The notes beneath the pieces are model-generated. The model saw nothing but the letters and a program-made list of their open reading frames with translations, did not search any database and had not been told where the DNA came from. The position numbers and the translations under genes were made by a program. From an uncultured Bacteroidota bacterium (GTDB taxonomy: Bacteria; Bacteroidota; Bacteroidia; Flavobacteriales; Flavobacteriaceae), in NCBI GenBank assembly GCA_902618245.1, contig CACMZR010000003.1:1-64000 (forward strand): 64,000 nucleotides of DNA. The letters are read 5' to 3'. How positions within the stretch are numbered: position 1 is the first letter of the stretch; each line of letters opens with the position of its first letter. Shown piece after piece: positions 43,576 to 52,978 of the stretch.

Positions 43576-44652
43576 ATGTTAGAAAAACTACAAATTGTTG
43601 AACAGCGCTTTGATGAAGTGTCAGACTTAATTGTCCAACCGGATATTATATCTGACCAAAAACGCTATATCCAGCTAAATAAAGAGTATAAAGAGCTTTC
43701 ATTGCTTGTAGAAAAAATTAAGATGTATAAGACATCTCTCTCAAACCTTAAAGAAGCTGAGTCCTTATTAAAGGTTGAGAAAGATTCTGAAATGATTACA
43801 ATGGCAAAGATGGAAATTGATTCTATTAATATTGAGTTACCAAAATTGGAAGAAGAAATTAAACTCATGCTCATTCCAAAAGATCCAGATGATTCAAAAA
43901 ATGTTGTTATTGAAATAAGAGCTGGTACAGGTGGTGATGAGGCTAGTATTTTTGCTGGTGATTTATATAGAATGTATACTAAGTTTTGCCAATCTAAAAA
44001 TTGGGTTGTATCAGACATGGATTCAAGTATAGGAACCGTTGGCGGCTTTAAGGAAGTTATTTTTGAGGTATCTGGTGAAGATGTTTATGGTATATTAAAG
44101 TATGAGTCTGGTGTTCATCGTGTTCAACGCGTTCCACAGACTGAAACTCAAGGGAGGGTTCACACGTCGGCGGCAACAGTTATGGTTCTTCCCGAAGCAG
44201 AAGAATTTGACATATCAATTGATATGAATGAAGTAAGAATAGATTATTTTTGTTCCTCTGGTCCAGGTGGACAATCGGTAAATACAACATATTCTGCAGT
44301 TCGATTAACTCATGAACCTACAGGCATAGTTGCCCAATGTCAAGATCAAAAGTCCCAACATAAAAACAAGGAAAAAGCACTCAAAGTATTGAGATCTAGG
44401 TTATACGAACTTGAACTTTCAAAAAAACTTGCTTCGGATTCAGAGAAACGCAACTCGCTAGTATCCTCAGGAGATCGTTCCGCTAAAATAAGAACTTACA
44501 ACTACCCTCAGGGCAGAGTTACAGACCACCGAATTGGACTAACACTTTATGATCTTCAAAACTTTGTAAACGGCGACATCAATAAAATGATAGATGAATT
44601 ACAATTATTTCAAAATACTGAAAAGTTAAAGGAAGCTGGTGAAGTAATATGA
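43576..44652 (+). CDS. prfA: Peptide chain release factor 1
   Basis: The protein has 358 residues. The GGQ motif is at 231-233 ([20 protein letters not shown]), and the peptide anticodon PxT is present in [15 protein letters not shown] (residues 187-189), as expected for RF1 reading UAA and UAG. The N-terminal domain is helical. The next gene, pyrF, overlaps its stop by 4 bases (ATGA). Confidence 0.96.
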   Translation: MLEKLQIVEQRFDEVSDLIVQPDIISDQKRYIQLNKEYKELSLLVEKIKMYKTSLSNLKEAESLLKVEKDSEMITMAKMEIDSINIELPKLEEEIKLMLIPKDPDDSKNVVIEIRAGTGGDEASIFAGDLYRMYTKFCQSKNWVVSDMDSSIGTVGGFKEVIFEVSGEDVYGILKYESGVHRVQRVPQTETQGRVHTSAATVMVLPEAEEFDISIDMNEVRIDYFCSSGPGGQSVNTTYSAVRLTHEPTGIVAQCQDQKSQHKNKEKALKVLRSRLYELELSKKLASDSEKRNSLVSSGDRSAKIRTYNYPQGRVTDHRIGLTLYDLQNFVNGDINKMIDELQLFQNTEKLKEAGEVI

Positions 44653-45476
44653 ATCTAAAGTCTCTTTCCCAACAAATTAAAATAAAAGAATCTTTTCTTT
44701 GTGTTGGTTTAGATATTGATTTAAGTAAAATACCTACTCACATTCTAAATGAAAAAGATCCAATATTTGTTTTTTCTAAGAGTATAATTGATGCTACCCA
44801 TAAGTATGCTGTTGCTTATAAGCCTAACCTTGCCTTTTTTGAAGCTTATGGGATAGAGGGATGGAAAGCCTTTGAAAAAACGATTGATTACATAAATAAA
44901 AATTACCCCAATCACTTTATTATTGCAGATGCAAAGCGTGGAGACATAGGAAATACTTCAGGAAGATATGCAAAAGCTTTTTTTGAAAACTATGGTGTTG
45001 ATGCCGTTACAATTTCACCTTATATGGGGAGAGACTCGATAGAACCTTTTTTATCATTTAAAGATAAATATGCCGTTTTATTGACTTTAACTTCAAATGA
45101 AGGCTCTAGAGATTTTCAATACATTGAGCAAAAAGGAGTTCCGGTTTATGAGAAAGTGTTAAGATTAAGTACAAAATTTGAAAACGCACACAATTTAATG
45201 TATGTTGTTGGAGCAACAAAGTCTGAAAATTTAAAATCAATAAGAAACATTGTTCCAGATTCCTTTTTATTGATTCCGGGTGTTGGGGCTCAAGGGGGTA
45301 ATTTAAAAGAGGTAGTTCTAAACGGAATAAATTCTAATTGTGGTTTAATAGTTAATTCTTCTAGAGGTATTATATATGCTTCTCAAGGAAATGATTTTGT
45401 TGAAAAAGCAGCTGAAAAAGCATTTGAATTACAAAAAGAAATGTCAGAATATTTAAAATTATATAAAATTATATGA
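44649..45476 (+). CDS. pyrF: Orotidine 5'-phosphate decarboxylase
   Basis: The protein has 275 residues, the class 2 type of about that length. The catalytic cluster is in [23 protein letters not shown] (D-x-K-R-x-D), the substrate-binding [16 protein letters not shown] follows, and [13 protein letters not shown] is the phosphate loop. It makes UMP. It overlaps prfA and the following hydrolase by 4 bases each. Confidence 0.93.
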   Translation: MNLKSLSQQIKIKESFLCVGLDIDLSKIPTHILNEKDPIFVFSKSIIDATHKYAVAYKPNLAFFEAYGIEGWKAFEKTIDYINKNYPNHFIIADAKRGDIGNTSGRYAKAFFENYGVDAVTISPYMGRDSIEPFLSFKDKYAVLLTLTSNEGSRDFQYIEQKGVPVYEKVLRLSTKFENAHNLMYVVGATKSENLKSIRNIVPDSFLLIPGVGAQGGNLKEVVLNGINSNCGLIVNSSRGIIYASQGNDFVEKAAEKAFELQKEMSEYLKLYKII

Positions 45477-46249
45477 TGTTACATTACACTAAATTCCGTT
45501 CTGTAAATAACTCAGAAAAATGGATAACTTTTGTCCATGGAGCAGGTGGAAGTTCTACAATATGGTATAATCAGGTTCGTTTTTTTAAAAAATATTTTAA
45601 TGTTTTATTGGTTGATTTGAGAGGTCATGGAAAATCAAAAGCTTCACCAGACGGCACTGAGTATACATTTGATAATGTAATTAATGATTTGGTAGAAGTA
45701 TTAGACTATAACAATATTAAAAAATCACATTTTGTTGGTATTTCGCTCGGCAGTATATTAATACAAAAAATGCTTTTTTCACATGAAGAACGAGTTGAAA
45801 AAATAGGTTTAGGAGGTGCAATCTTAAATTTAAATATTCAATCTAAAATTTTGATGTTTTTGGGTAAGTTGACACAAAGTATATTACCTTTTATATGGAT
45901 TTATACTTTTTTTGCATACATAGTTATGCCCTACAAAAACCATAGAAAATCAAGATCCTTATTTATTAAGGAAGCCAAAAAAATTTCTCATAACGAATTT
46001 AAAAGGTGGTATAGGCTTACAAATAAAATTCTCCCCTTACTATCAAAGATAAGAGCTTACAATGTTAAAACTCCAATATTATATATAATGGGCAGGCAAG
46101 ATTACATGTTTTTAAGATTCGTAAAAAAAATTGTAAAATATCATAAATCAGCAAGACTTGTTACTTTACAAAATTCAGGACATGTTGTCAATGTAGATCA
46201 ACCAGATAAATTTAATAATGAATTACTAACCTTTTTTTTGAATGATTAA
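45473..46249 (+). CDS. Alpha/beta hydrolase
   Basis: The protein has 258 residues. FVHGAGGSSTIWYNQ gives the oxyanion segment, VDLRGHGKSKA the next loop, and GISLGSILIQKML the nucleophile elbow with Ser. The Asp in MGRQDYM and the His in NSGHVVNVDQP complete a triad. No signal peptide is apparent. The substrate is unknown. It ends convergently with the amidohydrolase gene (stops overlap). Confidence 0.87.
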   Translation: MMLHYTKFRSVNNSEKWITFVHGAGGSSTIWYNQVRFFKKYFNVLLVDLRGHGKSKASPDGTEYTFDNVINDLVEVLDYNNIKKSHFVGISLGSILIQKMLFSHEERVEKIGLGGAILNLNIQSKILMFLGKLTQSILPFIWIYTFFAYIVMPYKNHRKSRSLFIKEAKKISHNEFKRWYRLTNKILPLLSKIRAYNVKTPILYIMGRQDYMFLRFVKKIVKYHKSARLVTLQNSGHVVNVDQPDKFNNELLTFFLND

Positions 46250-47802
46250 TAACCTGGTTGAGTTAAAATAAAGCCCTCTTTTTTCTTTGCTTGATCAACC
46301 ATTTTTTTTACTTCAGACAAAAGTTTTTTGGAATCGTATACAACCCCTTGCCTTATTGTGTGTTTAACTCCTCCAACACGTACGACCTTATTTTCTTTAG
46401 TTAATTTTATAGCACCAGTTCCATAAAGTACTTTGAAATTTCTTAAAGGATTTTCCTCTACTATAATAAGATCAGCACTTTTGCCAATTTCTACTGAACC
46501 AGTTAAATGGTCAATACCAAGTGCTTCTGCACCATTTAGAGTTGCAGATCTTACTACTTCAAGTGGATGAAAACCAGCTTCTCTTAACAATTCTAATTCT
46601 CTTATATATGCAAAACCATAAAGCTGAAAAATAAAACCAGAATCAGATCCAGTACATACTCTGCCACCTCTATTTTTATATTCATTTATAAAAGTCATCC
46701 ACAACTTATAATTTTCTTTCCATGCAACTTCTTCTTCAGTGCCCCAAAAGTGCCAATACGATCCATGTGAAATTTTACTTGGTTGATAGAATCTCCATAG
46801 GGAAGGAAGGGTATAATCTTCATGCCATTCTGCTCTTCTTGCTCTATGAAGGTCTCTACTAGCTTCATATATATTAAATGTGGGAACTATTGTGAAATCC
46901 AGACTTATTAACTCATTCATTACATTATTCCAATGATTTGAATAAGGTTTAGCAGCCTGCTTCCATAATTTGCCAGCTTCACTAAAACGATCTTGCTCAT
47001 TTTGGTAGTTGAAATCTGGTGAATAATCTTGGATAGTTCGGTCAACAAATAATGCTTCTGGAAGCCCATACCAATGTTCCATTGATGTAAGACCTGCTCT
47101 AGCTGAGTTAAGAACATTCCATCTAGCTACTCTGAGCTGTGCGTGGTGGCAGGCAGATCTTAGTCCTAATTTTCTATTTTCATCTAATGCAGCTTTCATG
47201 ATCTCTGGTTCAGCTCCAAAAAACTTAATACCATCTGCTCCGTTTTTTGCGTTTTGCCTAACCCATTCACGAGCCTGCTCAGGACTAGTTATTGGTTTTT
47301 TAAATCCTTGCCCAAAGCCTGTATAAGCCAAGACTCTTGGAGCTATAATCTCATTTTTAGCGCTCCGTTTTTTTAGGTCAACAGCATATTTAACTCCGCG
47401 ACCACTTGGTTCTCTGATAGTTGTTATTCCATGGGCGAGCCATAATTTAAAAACGTAGTCCCAATCTGCTCCTTGAGCTTCACCACCAATGTGACCATGC
47501 ATATCAATAAAACCAGGAAGAACAAACATTCCTAATGCATTAATTTCTTCTCCACCTTGGTTTAACTTTGGTCTTTTTAATTCATTTATTTCTACATCTG
47601 GAGATCCAACAACCTTTACATCAGTAATTTTATCATTTTCAATAACTATATCAACTGGACCAATGGGTGGTGCTCCGTTTCCATTAATTAGTGTGGCACC
47701 TCTAATAATTAATTGACTGTAAGGTCCCTCAGCTAGATAATTTTTGTTTTGTGCTAAGGCACTGTAAAATGAAAACAAAAGTATTAGTAGGAGATAACGC
47801 AT
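46246..47802 (-). CDS. Secreted amidohydrolase (imidazolonepropionase-like)
   Basis: The protein has 518 residues with a signal peptide ending in ALAQ. The metallo-hydrolase pattern is visible: PGFIDMHGHIGG (His102, His104), KFFGAEP, SACHHAQL and MEHWYG histidines, and CTGSDSGF with the catalytic Asp. These proteins hydrolyse cyclic amides, N-acyl amino acids or dipeptides. It may be a periplasmic member. It starts 26 bases downstream of the glnK stop on the same strand, so co-expression with the PII gene is possible. Confidence 0.85.
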   Translation of the reverse strand: MRYLLLILLFSFYSALAQNKNYLAEGPYSQLIIRGATLINGNGAPPIGPVDIVIENDKITDVKVVGSPDVEINELKRPKLNQGGEEINALGMFVLPGFIDMHGHIGGEAQGADWDYVFKLWLAHGITTIREPSGRGVKYAVDLKKRSAKNEIIAPRVLAYTGFGQGFKKPITSPEQAREWVRQNAKNGADGIKFFGAEPEIMKAALDENRKLGLRSACHHAQLRVARWNVLNSARAGLTSMEHWYGLPEALFVDRTIQDYSPDFNYQNEQDRFSEAGKLWKQAAKPYSNHWNNVMNELISLDFTIVPTFNIYEASRDLHRARRAEWHEDYTLPSLWRFYQPSKISHGSYWHFWGTEEEVAWKENYKLWMTFINEYKNRGGRVCTGSDSGFIFQLYGFAYIRELELLREAGFHPLEVVRSATLNGAEALGIDHLTGSVEIGKSADLIIVEENPLRNFKVLYGTGAIKLTKENKVVRVGGVKHTIRQGVVYDSKKLLSEVKKMVDQAKKKEGFILTQPGY

Positions 47803-47828
47803 GAATTGGATTTTAAATTAAAATATAT

Positions 47829-48167
47829 TTATTTAAGTGACGCTTTACCTTTCTCACCAGTTCTAATTCGGTAAGCTTCTTCAACTGGAGTAATAAAAAT
47901 TTTACCGTCACCTACTTTTTCTGTTGCAGCCGATTTTAAAATTACATCTACTGTTGTTTGAACAAATTCGTCATTCACAACAATAGATAAATACCTCCTT
48001 TGAATTTCAGATGTACTATAATTAATTCCCCTGTATACGTGTCCCTCTTTTTCATTTCCAATCCCTGTTACATCCCAATAACTGAAGAAATTCACCTCAA
48101 CACTATGTAAAGCTTCTTTTACGTCATTGAATTTTGATTTTCTAATAATTGCCTCTATTTTTTTCAT
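47829..48167 (-). CDS. glnK: Nitrogen regulatory protein PII
   Basis: The protein has 112 residues. The T-loop reads GHVYRGINYSTSEIQRR: the YRGxxY pattern keeps Tyr50 at the modifiable position. VGDGKIFITPVEEAYRIRTGEKG is the PII signature with the ATP/2-oxoglutarate region. It should bind and close AmtB and sense nitrogen status. It is 104 bases downstream of amtB, with a terminator hairpin in between. Confidence 0.94.
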   Translation of the reverse strand: MKKIEAIIRKSKFNDVKEALHSVEVNFFSYWDVTGIGNEKEGHVYRGINYSTSEIQRRYLSIVVNDEFVQTTVDVILKSAATEKVGDGKIFITPVEEAYRIRTGEKGKASLK

Positions 48168-48217
48168 TCATTTAATTTAAAAGCAAATAAACAAAATTTA
48201 ACTAGATGACATAAAAA

Positions 48218-48245
48218 AACCTCCCAAACAATTGTTTGAGAGGTT
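48218..48245 (-). terminator. Terminator or attenuator between amtB and glnK
   Basis: On the minus strand the outer stem AACCTC/GAGGTT encloses an inner stem (CAAAC/GTTTG) with one mismatch and loop AATT, followed by eight T. It lies 26 bases beyond the amtB stop. Because glnK follows on the same strand, partial read-through would lower PII relative to AmtB. Confidence 0.75.
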
Positions 48246-48271
48246 AATTATTAAAAAATCTAAACTAAACT

Positions 48272-49537
48272 TTATTCTCTTGCTCTTTTACCTGGATAAG
48301 CAATTTGTCCGTGCTCAGATAAATCAAGCCCTCCGACTTCTTCTTCCTCAGTTACTCTTAGACCTAATGTGTATTTAAGTGCAGCAAATACAATGAAGGA
48401 CATAACCATTGCCCAAACCATATATGCAACTGCTCCGATGAGTTGAGCAACAAATTGAGCTCCACCGCCACCATTAAATAGACCAATACCGTCAGCTCCG
48501 TCAACACCCCAGAGCCCAATTACGATAGTACCCCAAAAGCCGCATACTCCGTGAACTGAAACAGCACCTATTGCATCATCAACTTTTAGTTTCTTCTCAA
48601 TAAGCTCAATCGAAAAGACTACTATTATACCACCTATTAAACCAGCCATAACAGCACCACCTGCAGTCATATTGCCACAACCCGCAGTAATACTTACTAA
48701 ACCAGCCAATGCGCCATTAAGAGTGTGGGCAATATTAGGCTTACCTAAGTAAATCCAAGTAGTTAGCAAACCACCCATAGCACCTGCAGCTGCAGCTAAA
48801 TTTGTAACAAGTACAACAGTTGAAGCGCCAGTAGCATCATCACCACCCCAAGCTAATTGAGAACCACCATTAAAGCCGTACCAACCAAGCCAAAGTATAA
48901 ATACACCTAAAGTTGCAGACACCATGTTGTGACCGGGGATAGGCATAACTTTTCCATCGACATATTTTCCAATTCTTGGTCCAACCATGTAAGCTCCAAC
49001 AAGGGCCGCAAATCCACCTACACCGTGAACAATTGAAGAACCGGCGAAGTCTATAAACCCTAACTCAGTTAACCAACCTGAACCTTGCCATTGCCATCCA
49101 CCTGAAATAGGATATATAATTGCAGTCATTACGAGTGTAAAAATTGCATAAGTTTCAAACTTAGTTCGGCCAGCTATTGCTCCTGATACTATTGTTGCAG
49201 CTGTGGCTGCAAACATAGTTTGAAAAAATAAATCTGCTCCTTCTCCTTGGAATAATCCTCCCCAGAAAAAGTATCCATTAGAGGTATCACCATACATAAG
49301 TGAGTAACCAACTAACCAGTAAGTTATTGACCCTACACTTATATCAAGCAAGTTTTTCATTGCTATATTAATTGCATTTTTGGGTCTTGTCATACCCGCC
49401 TCAACCAGAGTAAATCCAGCTTGCATAAAGAAAACTAGTATTCCGGATAATAACATCCATAACATACCCATGTCTCCTTCAACAGCAGCTGTATCCTGTA
49501 TCAAAAGAGGTAAATTTATAAGTAAAGTATTTAACAT
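48272..49537 (-). CDS. amtB: Ammonium transporter
   Basis: The protein has 421 residues with about eleven membrane segments. SGILVFFMQAGFTLVEAGMTR is the conserved first repeat, SSIVHGVGGFAALVGA contains the first pore His, SVHGVCGFWGTI the second, and the C-terminal RVTEEEEVGGLDLSEHG tail contacts PII. The gene order porin, amtB, glnK is in one leftward direction, with the amtB start 16 bases after the porin stop. Confidence 0.95.
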   Translation of the reverse strand: MLNTLLINLPLLIQDTAAVEGDMGMLWMLLSGILVFFMQAGFTLVEAGMTRPKNAINIAMKNLLDISVGSITYWLVGYSLMYGDTSNGYFFWGGLFQGEGADLFFQTMFAATAATIVSGAIAGRTKFETYAIFTLVMTAIIYPISGGWQWQGSGWLTELGFIDFAGSSIVHGVGGFAALVGAYMVGPRIGKYVDGKVMPIPGHNMVSATLGVFILWLGWYGFNGGSQLAWGGDDATGASTVVLVTNLAAAAGAMGGLLTTWIYLGKPNIAHTLNGALAGLVSITAGCGNMTAGGAVMAGLIGGIIVVFSIELIEKKLKVDDAIGAVSVHGVCGFWGTIVIGLWGVDGADGIGLFNGGGGAQFVAQLIGAVAYMVWAMVMSFIVFAALKYTLGLRVTEEEEVGGLDLSEHGQIAYPGKRARE

Positions 49538-49553
49538 ATTTTAAAATTTAAAG

Positions 49554-50576
49554 TTAGAAGCTATATATCATAGCAAATACAAATGATGATAAACTATCAG
49601 ACATCTCAGTAGGAGAAATCGCAAAGATTTCAGATGAACAAGAGTCTATTCTAAATTCAGGCTTGAATATGAAATTTCCCGAAGTGAAGCTTCCAGTTAA
49701 TGTAACTGAAAAGTTATCTGCATCGCCGTCACCAACAAGGGCTCCAAAACCATCTGTTTCAGAAAAGAATTCACCTCTTAACCCTATCGCAAAACTGTCA
49801 CTAGCGGAAAGTTGAGGATAAAGAGCTACTCCTGCGAAACCAGTATCTCCTTCTAAAGATGCTGTAGTAGCGTTTATTCCTAAAAAGAAGCTGTCTGATA
49901 AATCAAGACCACCAGTGAAGTCAATTTGTGAATATCCATCACCGCCTAAATAGTTTATATATTGTCCATAAAGACCTAGTTGAGCACCAAACGCGGTATA
50001 ACGGTCATAATTAGCCTCAGTTTGATCAGTCTGGTTAAATACACCTAACATTATAGAAACATCATCGGAAACACTAAAATCTAATTTTGCACCAGTATGT
50101 GAAAATGGACCATAAGAAAACATGTAGGATGTTGAATAGTTAAAGTTTGCTACTGGAGATATAACTTCATAACCCAAAAAGGTGTTGAAGTTACCTAGAG
50201 TAAAGGTTACATTATCAGATAGATTGTAGTAAGCATAAAGCTGATTAACTAATTCTGAAGAATTACCTACAGAACCGAAAACAGCATCTGAACCTCTTGG
50301 TCCAAAAACGACATCAGCTACAAATCCTGATTTTTCGCCCTCATAGGAAACAATAAAATTGGCCATACCTAGTGCAAATCCATTAAGATTGGCAAAAGAA
50401 GTTCCAGGCGCTACGGGGTCCTCTGAGAAACTTGCCCTAAAATAAGTATCTACGCTACCGCTGAAGCTAAATGTGGGTTCATCAGCAGTATCGTCATCTT
50501 GTGCCATGATAGTTGTTGTATTAAAACTTAACAATACTACAAGGCAAAAAACTAAAAAGTTTTGTTTGTTTTTCAT
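49554..50576 (-). CDS. Outer-membrane beta-barrel porin (Bbp2-like)
   Basis: The protein has 340 residues from the ATG at 50576; a longer frame has no signal peptide. A signal peptide ends at IMAQ, followed by FSGSVDTYFRASFSED and many alternating hydrophobic strands, ending in aromatic FVFAMIYSF, the typical outer-membrane C-terminal pattern. It is likely a channel for ammonium or small nitrogen compounds because it is the first gene of the amtB unit. A strong -33/-7 promoter precedes it. Confidence 0.82.
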   Translation of the reverse strand: MKNKQNFLVFCLVVLLSFNTTTIMAQDDDTADEPTFSFSGSVDTYFRASFSEDPVAPGTSFANLNGFALGMANFIVSYEGEKSGFVADVVFGPRGSDAVFGSVGNSSELVNQLYAYYNLSDNVTFTLGNFNTFLGYEVISPVANFNYSTSYMFSYGPFSHTGAKLDFSVSDDVSIMLGVFNQTDQTEANYDRYTAFGAQLGLYGQYINYLGGDGYSQIDFTGGLDLSDSFFLGINATTASLEGDTGFAGVALYPQLSASDSFAIGLRGEFFSETDGFGALVGDGDADNFSVTLTGSFTSGNFIFKPEFRIDSCSSEIFAISPTEMSDSLSSFVFAMIYSF

Positions 50577-50608
50577 AATAATTAAAATTGATTTTAAAGT
50601 TGAGAACC

Positions 50609-50639
50609 CAAACATATAGAAGTAAATTTTTTACCCCAA
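50609..50639 (-). promoter_or_regulatory. Promoter of the porin-amtB unit
   Basis: On the minus strand TTG (50637-50639) is followed after 20 bases by TATGTTTG (50609-50616), an exact TAnnTTTG. The start codon lies 33 bases further. This is one of the two best -33/-7 pairs seen in the window. Confidence 0.65.
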
Positions 50640-50755
50640 GGAAAAAAGGTTGATGTTTTTCATTTTTGTATAATCTAAATTTTAAGCCATAAATTATTAA
50701 AGGCTGTAAAATTTTTCTCAACTTTTTTAAGATATCCTTAAAAAATATATATTCA

Positions 50756-51133
50756 TTATAGAGTTGATAATTTGGATAAATAATATCCTAGAAAAACTAA
50801 AAGTATTCCTCCAATAATACTAATCAATATGTAGCTTAAAAAAGTTAATAGATTGTCTGACCTCAAAAGTAGTAGACTTTCATTACTAAAAGTTGAAAAA
50901 GTGGTGAGTCCACCACAGAATCCGATAATTGAAAAAAGATATAATTCATTCTGGTAGCCATATTTATTTAAAAACCACCCGACCAAATAGCCTATCAAAA
51001 AACAGCCAATAAAATTAGCAATAAGTGTATTTAAAGGAAAGTTATTTTTTGAAACAGGGATTAGTTTTGAGATAAGAAATCGAGTTAAACTTCCTAAACC
51101 TCCACCTAAAAAAATTAAAAAAAAGCCTTTCAT
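50756..51133 (-). CDS. crcB: Fluoride exporter CrcB
   Basis: The protein has 125 residues and four membrane segments. GGGLGSLTRFLIS, the NxxGCFLIGY segment (LIANFIGCFLIGY) and GFCGGLTTFSTFSNE are the CrcB/Fluc signatures. It forms a dual-topology fluoride channel. I saw no fluoride riboswitch upstream. The small protein gene upstream overlaps by 4 bases. Confidence 0.94.
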   Translation of the reverse strand: MKGFFLIFLGGGLGSLTRFLISKLIPVSKNNFPLNTLIANFIGCFLIGYLVGWFLNKYGYQNELYLFSIIGFCGGLTTFSTFSNESLLLLRSDNLLTFLSYILISIIGGILLVFLGYYLSKLSTL

Positions 51134-51318
51134 TTTTGTGTAAGAATTTTAATTGTTAGTAAAATAGTAAATGCAATTATAAACCCTATTAACACCTTGT
51201 AGCTTCCCTTAAAGTAACTGGGTTGAGTTTTTTTATCTGTTCTATATTGAAGTATTATTACTCCGAGAAAAACAAAAAAAAATAAAATCCCAAACATCAT
51301 TTGACCATAAGAAAACAT
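51130..51318 (-). CDS. Small two-span membrane protein upstream of crcB
   Basis: The protein has 62 residues with two hydrophobic segments (FGILFFFVFLGVIILQY and VLIGFIIAFTILLTIKIL) and a charged loop, YRTDKKTQPSYFKGSYK. It overlaps crcB (ATGA), so they are translationally coupled. I recall similar short proteins in Flavobacteriia, but I cannot name a function. Confidence 0.7.
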   Translation of the reverse strand: MFSYGQMMFGILFFFVFLGVIILQYRTDKKTQPSYFKGSYKVLIGFIIAFTILLTIKILTQK

Positions 51319-51373
51319 ATACTTCTTTTTTTGACTAATTTAGAAATAATAATACCATTTACAATTAGACAAA

Positions 51374-51766
51374 ATGATTAAAAAACCAATAAAAGCAGTT
51401 ACAGAATTTCATAACGCATTTAGGCTTAGTGTAGAGCACAAACCTAAATCAGATATATCTTCTGAAATTACCGAGTTACGATATAATTTAATGAAAGAAG
51501 AGAATGAAGAATACTTACAAGCAGTAAAATCAAATGATTTAATTGAAATTGGAGATGCTTTGGGCGATATGCTATATATTTTATGTGGGACGATAATTTC
51601 CCATGGATTTCAGGATAAAATAGAAGCTATTTTTGATGAAATACAAAGAAGTAATATGAGTAAGTTAGGAGCCGATGGAAAACCGATTTATAGGGAAGAT
51701 GGGAAGGTTTTGAAGGGACCTAATTACTTTAAACCAGATATTGAAAAAATACTTAAAAAAAGTTAA
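51374..51766 (+). CDS. MazG-like / PRA-PH-like nucleotide pyrophosphohydrolase
   Basis: The protein has 130 residues. YNLMKEENEEYLQAV followed by EIGDALGDMLYILCGT gives the E-x-x-E...D-x-x-D metal-binding pattern of MazG-type all-alpha pyrophosphohydrolases. The rest, with EIQRSNMSKLGADGKPIYREDGKVLKGPNY, is typical of the HisE-like group. It hydrolyses nucleoside triphosphates or a related substrate. Its stop overlaps that of ilvE. Confidence 0.82.
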   Translation: MIKKPIKAVTEFHNAFRLSVEHKPKSDISSEITELRYNLMKEENEEYLQAVKSNDLIEIGDALGDMLYILCGTIISHGFQDKIEAIFDEIQRSNMSKLGADGKPIYREDGKVLKGPNYFKPDIEKILKKS

Positions 51767-52839
51767 TTAACTTTAACTGTCCAATTGTAAGGATCTTCGA
51801 TCTGGTTATACTGTATTGCTACTAGTTCCTTTTTTAGATTTTCAGCTAAATCAGTTTTTTGTGGTAAGCTATATGAAACGTCTTTGTAGGAGAAACTGTT
51901 AATAGGCAAAACGACAACTGCAGTACCAGTTCCGAAAATTTCTTCAAGTTTACCAGCCTTGTGAGCTTCAACAACTTCATCAATACTTAATGGTCTCTCT
52001 TCAACCTCAATTCCCTTATTTTTAGCTATACTAATTATACTTTTTCGAGTTACTCCGTCAAGTATGCGGTCATTAACTGGAGAGGTGATTAACTTTCCAT
52101 CTATTTTAAAGAAAATATTCATTGTACCTGCTTCTTCAAGATATTTGTGTTTCTCAGAATCTGTCCAAATAATTTGTTGGAAACCTTTTTTCGTTGCTTC
52201 TGATGTTGGATAAAATTGTGCAGCATAATTTCCAGCAGCTTTTGCAAATCCAATTCCTCCGTTAGCAGCTCTGCTGTATTTTTCAGCTACTAACACATTT
52301 ATCTCTTCACCATCATAGTATGATTTTGCAGGAGAACAGATAATTAGAAATGTATATTCCAATGAGGCAATTGCCTGCACAGTTGCTTGACTAGCAAATA
52401 CAAAAGGTCTTACATAAAGAGAATTACCTACACCCTGTTTTATCCAATCACTCTCTAGGCTAATAAGTTTTTGTAGCGCTTCAAAAAAGTAATCTTCAGG
52501 GAATTCAGGAATTTGCAAGCGGTGCGCTGAACGATTTAACCTCTTAAAATTTTCATCTGGTCTAAAGAGCCAAACAGTTCCATTATCATCTTTAAAAGCT
52601 TTCATTCCTTCAAAAACAGCTTGCCCATAGTGTAGTACACTTGCAGAAGGATCTAAAGTTATCGGCTGAAAGGGCTGAATAGCGGGGTTTTTCCATTTAC
52701 CATCAATATACTGACATATAAACATATGATCAGTAAATGTCTTACCAAAAACAATATCATCGAAATTGACATCTGCCAATTTTGATTTTGTTGCAGTTTC
52801 TATTCTTAAAAGTTTTGATGTTTTATCAACCCCAATCAT
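51763..52839 (-). CDS. ilvE: Branched-chain amino acid aminotransferase
   Basis: The protein has 358 residues, the longer BCAT type. PLP is bound by Lys200 in GFAKAAGNYAAQFYP. HYGQAVFEGMKAF, LYVRPFVFAS and EEAGTMNIFFKI are the substrate and cofactor segments. It forms Leu, Ile and Val from their keto acids. The -7 box TAATTTTG lies 22 bases upstream. leuB is 10 kb away. Confidence 0.93.
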   Translation of the reverse strand: MIGVDKTSKLLRIETATKSKLADVNFDDIVFGKTFTDHMFICQYIDGKWKNPAIQPFQPITLDPSASVLHYGQAVFEGMKAFKDDNGTVWLFRPDENFKRLNRSAHRLQIPEFPEDYFFEALQKLISLESDWIKQGVGNSLYVRPFVFASQATVQAIASLEYTFLIICSPAKSYYDGEEINVLVAEKYSRAANGGIGFAKAAGNYAAQFYPTSEATKKGFQQIIWTDSEKHKYLEEAGTMNIFFKIDGKLITSPVNDRILDGVTRKSIISIAKNKGIEVEERPLSIDEVVEAHKAGKLEEIFGTGTAVVVLPINSFSYKDVSYSLPQKTDLAENLKKELVAIQYNQIEDPYNWTVKVN

Positions 52840-52860
52840 AACTTAAGACAATCTTTAAAT

Positions 52861-52868
52861 CAAAATTA
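52861..52868 (-). promoter_or_regulatory. Candidate -7 box for ilvE
   Basis: On the minus strand TAATTTTG is an exact TAnnTTTG, 21 bases before the ATG. A good -33 was not seen. Confidence 0.4.
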
Positions 52869-52978
52869 GTTTTTTTTGATTCAATTAAGTAACCTATTTT
52901 ACAATATTTTATTTATTGATTCAAATGTTACTTTTAATGTAAGTGAACTTGATAAATAAAAACATTAAAATTTGTAGT

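Noticed and set aside
48218-48245. The amtB-glnK hairpin as a riboswitch
   Set aside because: It is too short and simple and is followed by a T run, so a terminator is the better reading.
51134-51373. Possible fluoride riboswitch upstream of crcB
   Set aside because: No fluoride-riboswitch pseudoknot or its conserved GGNGAUGG-type sequence could be recognised; the region is AT-rich and partly coding.
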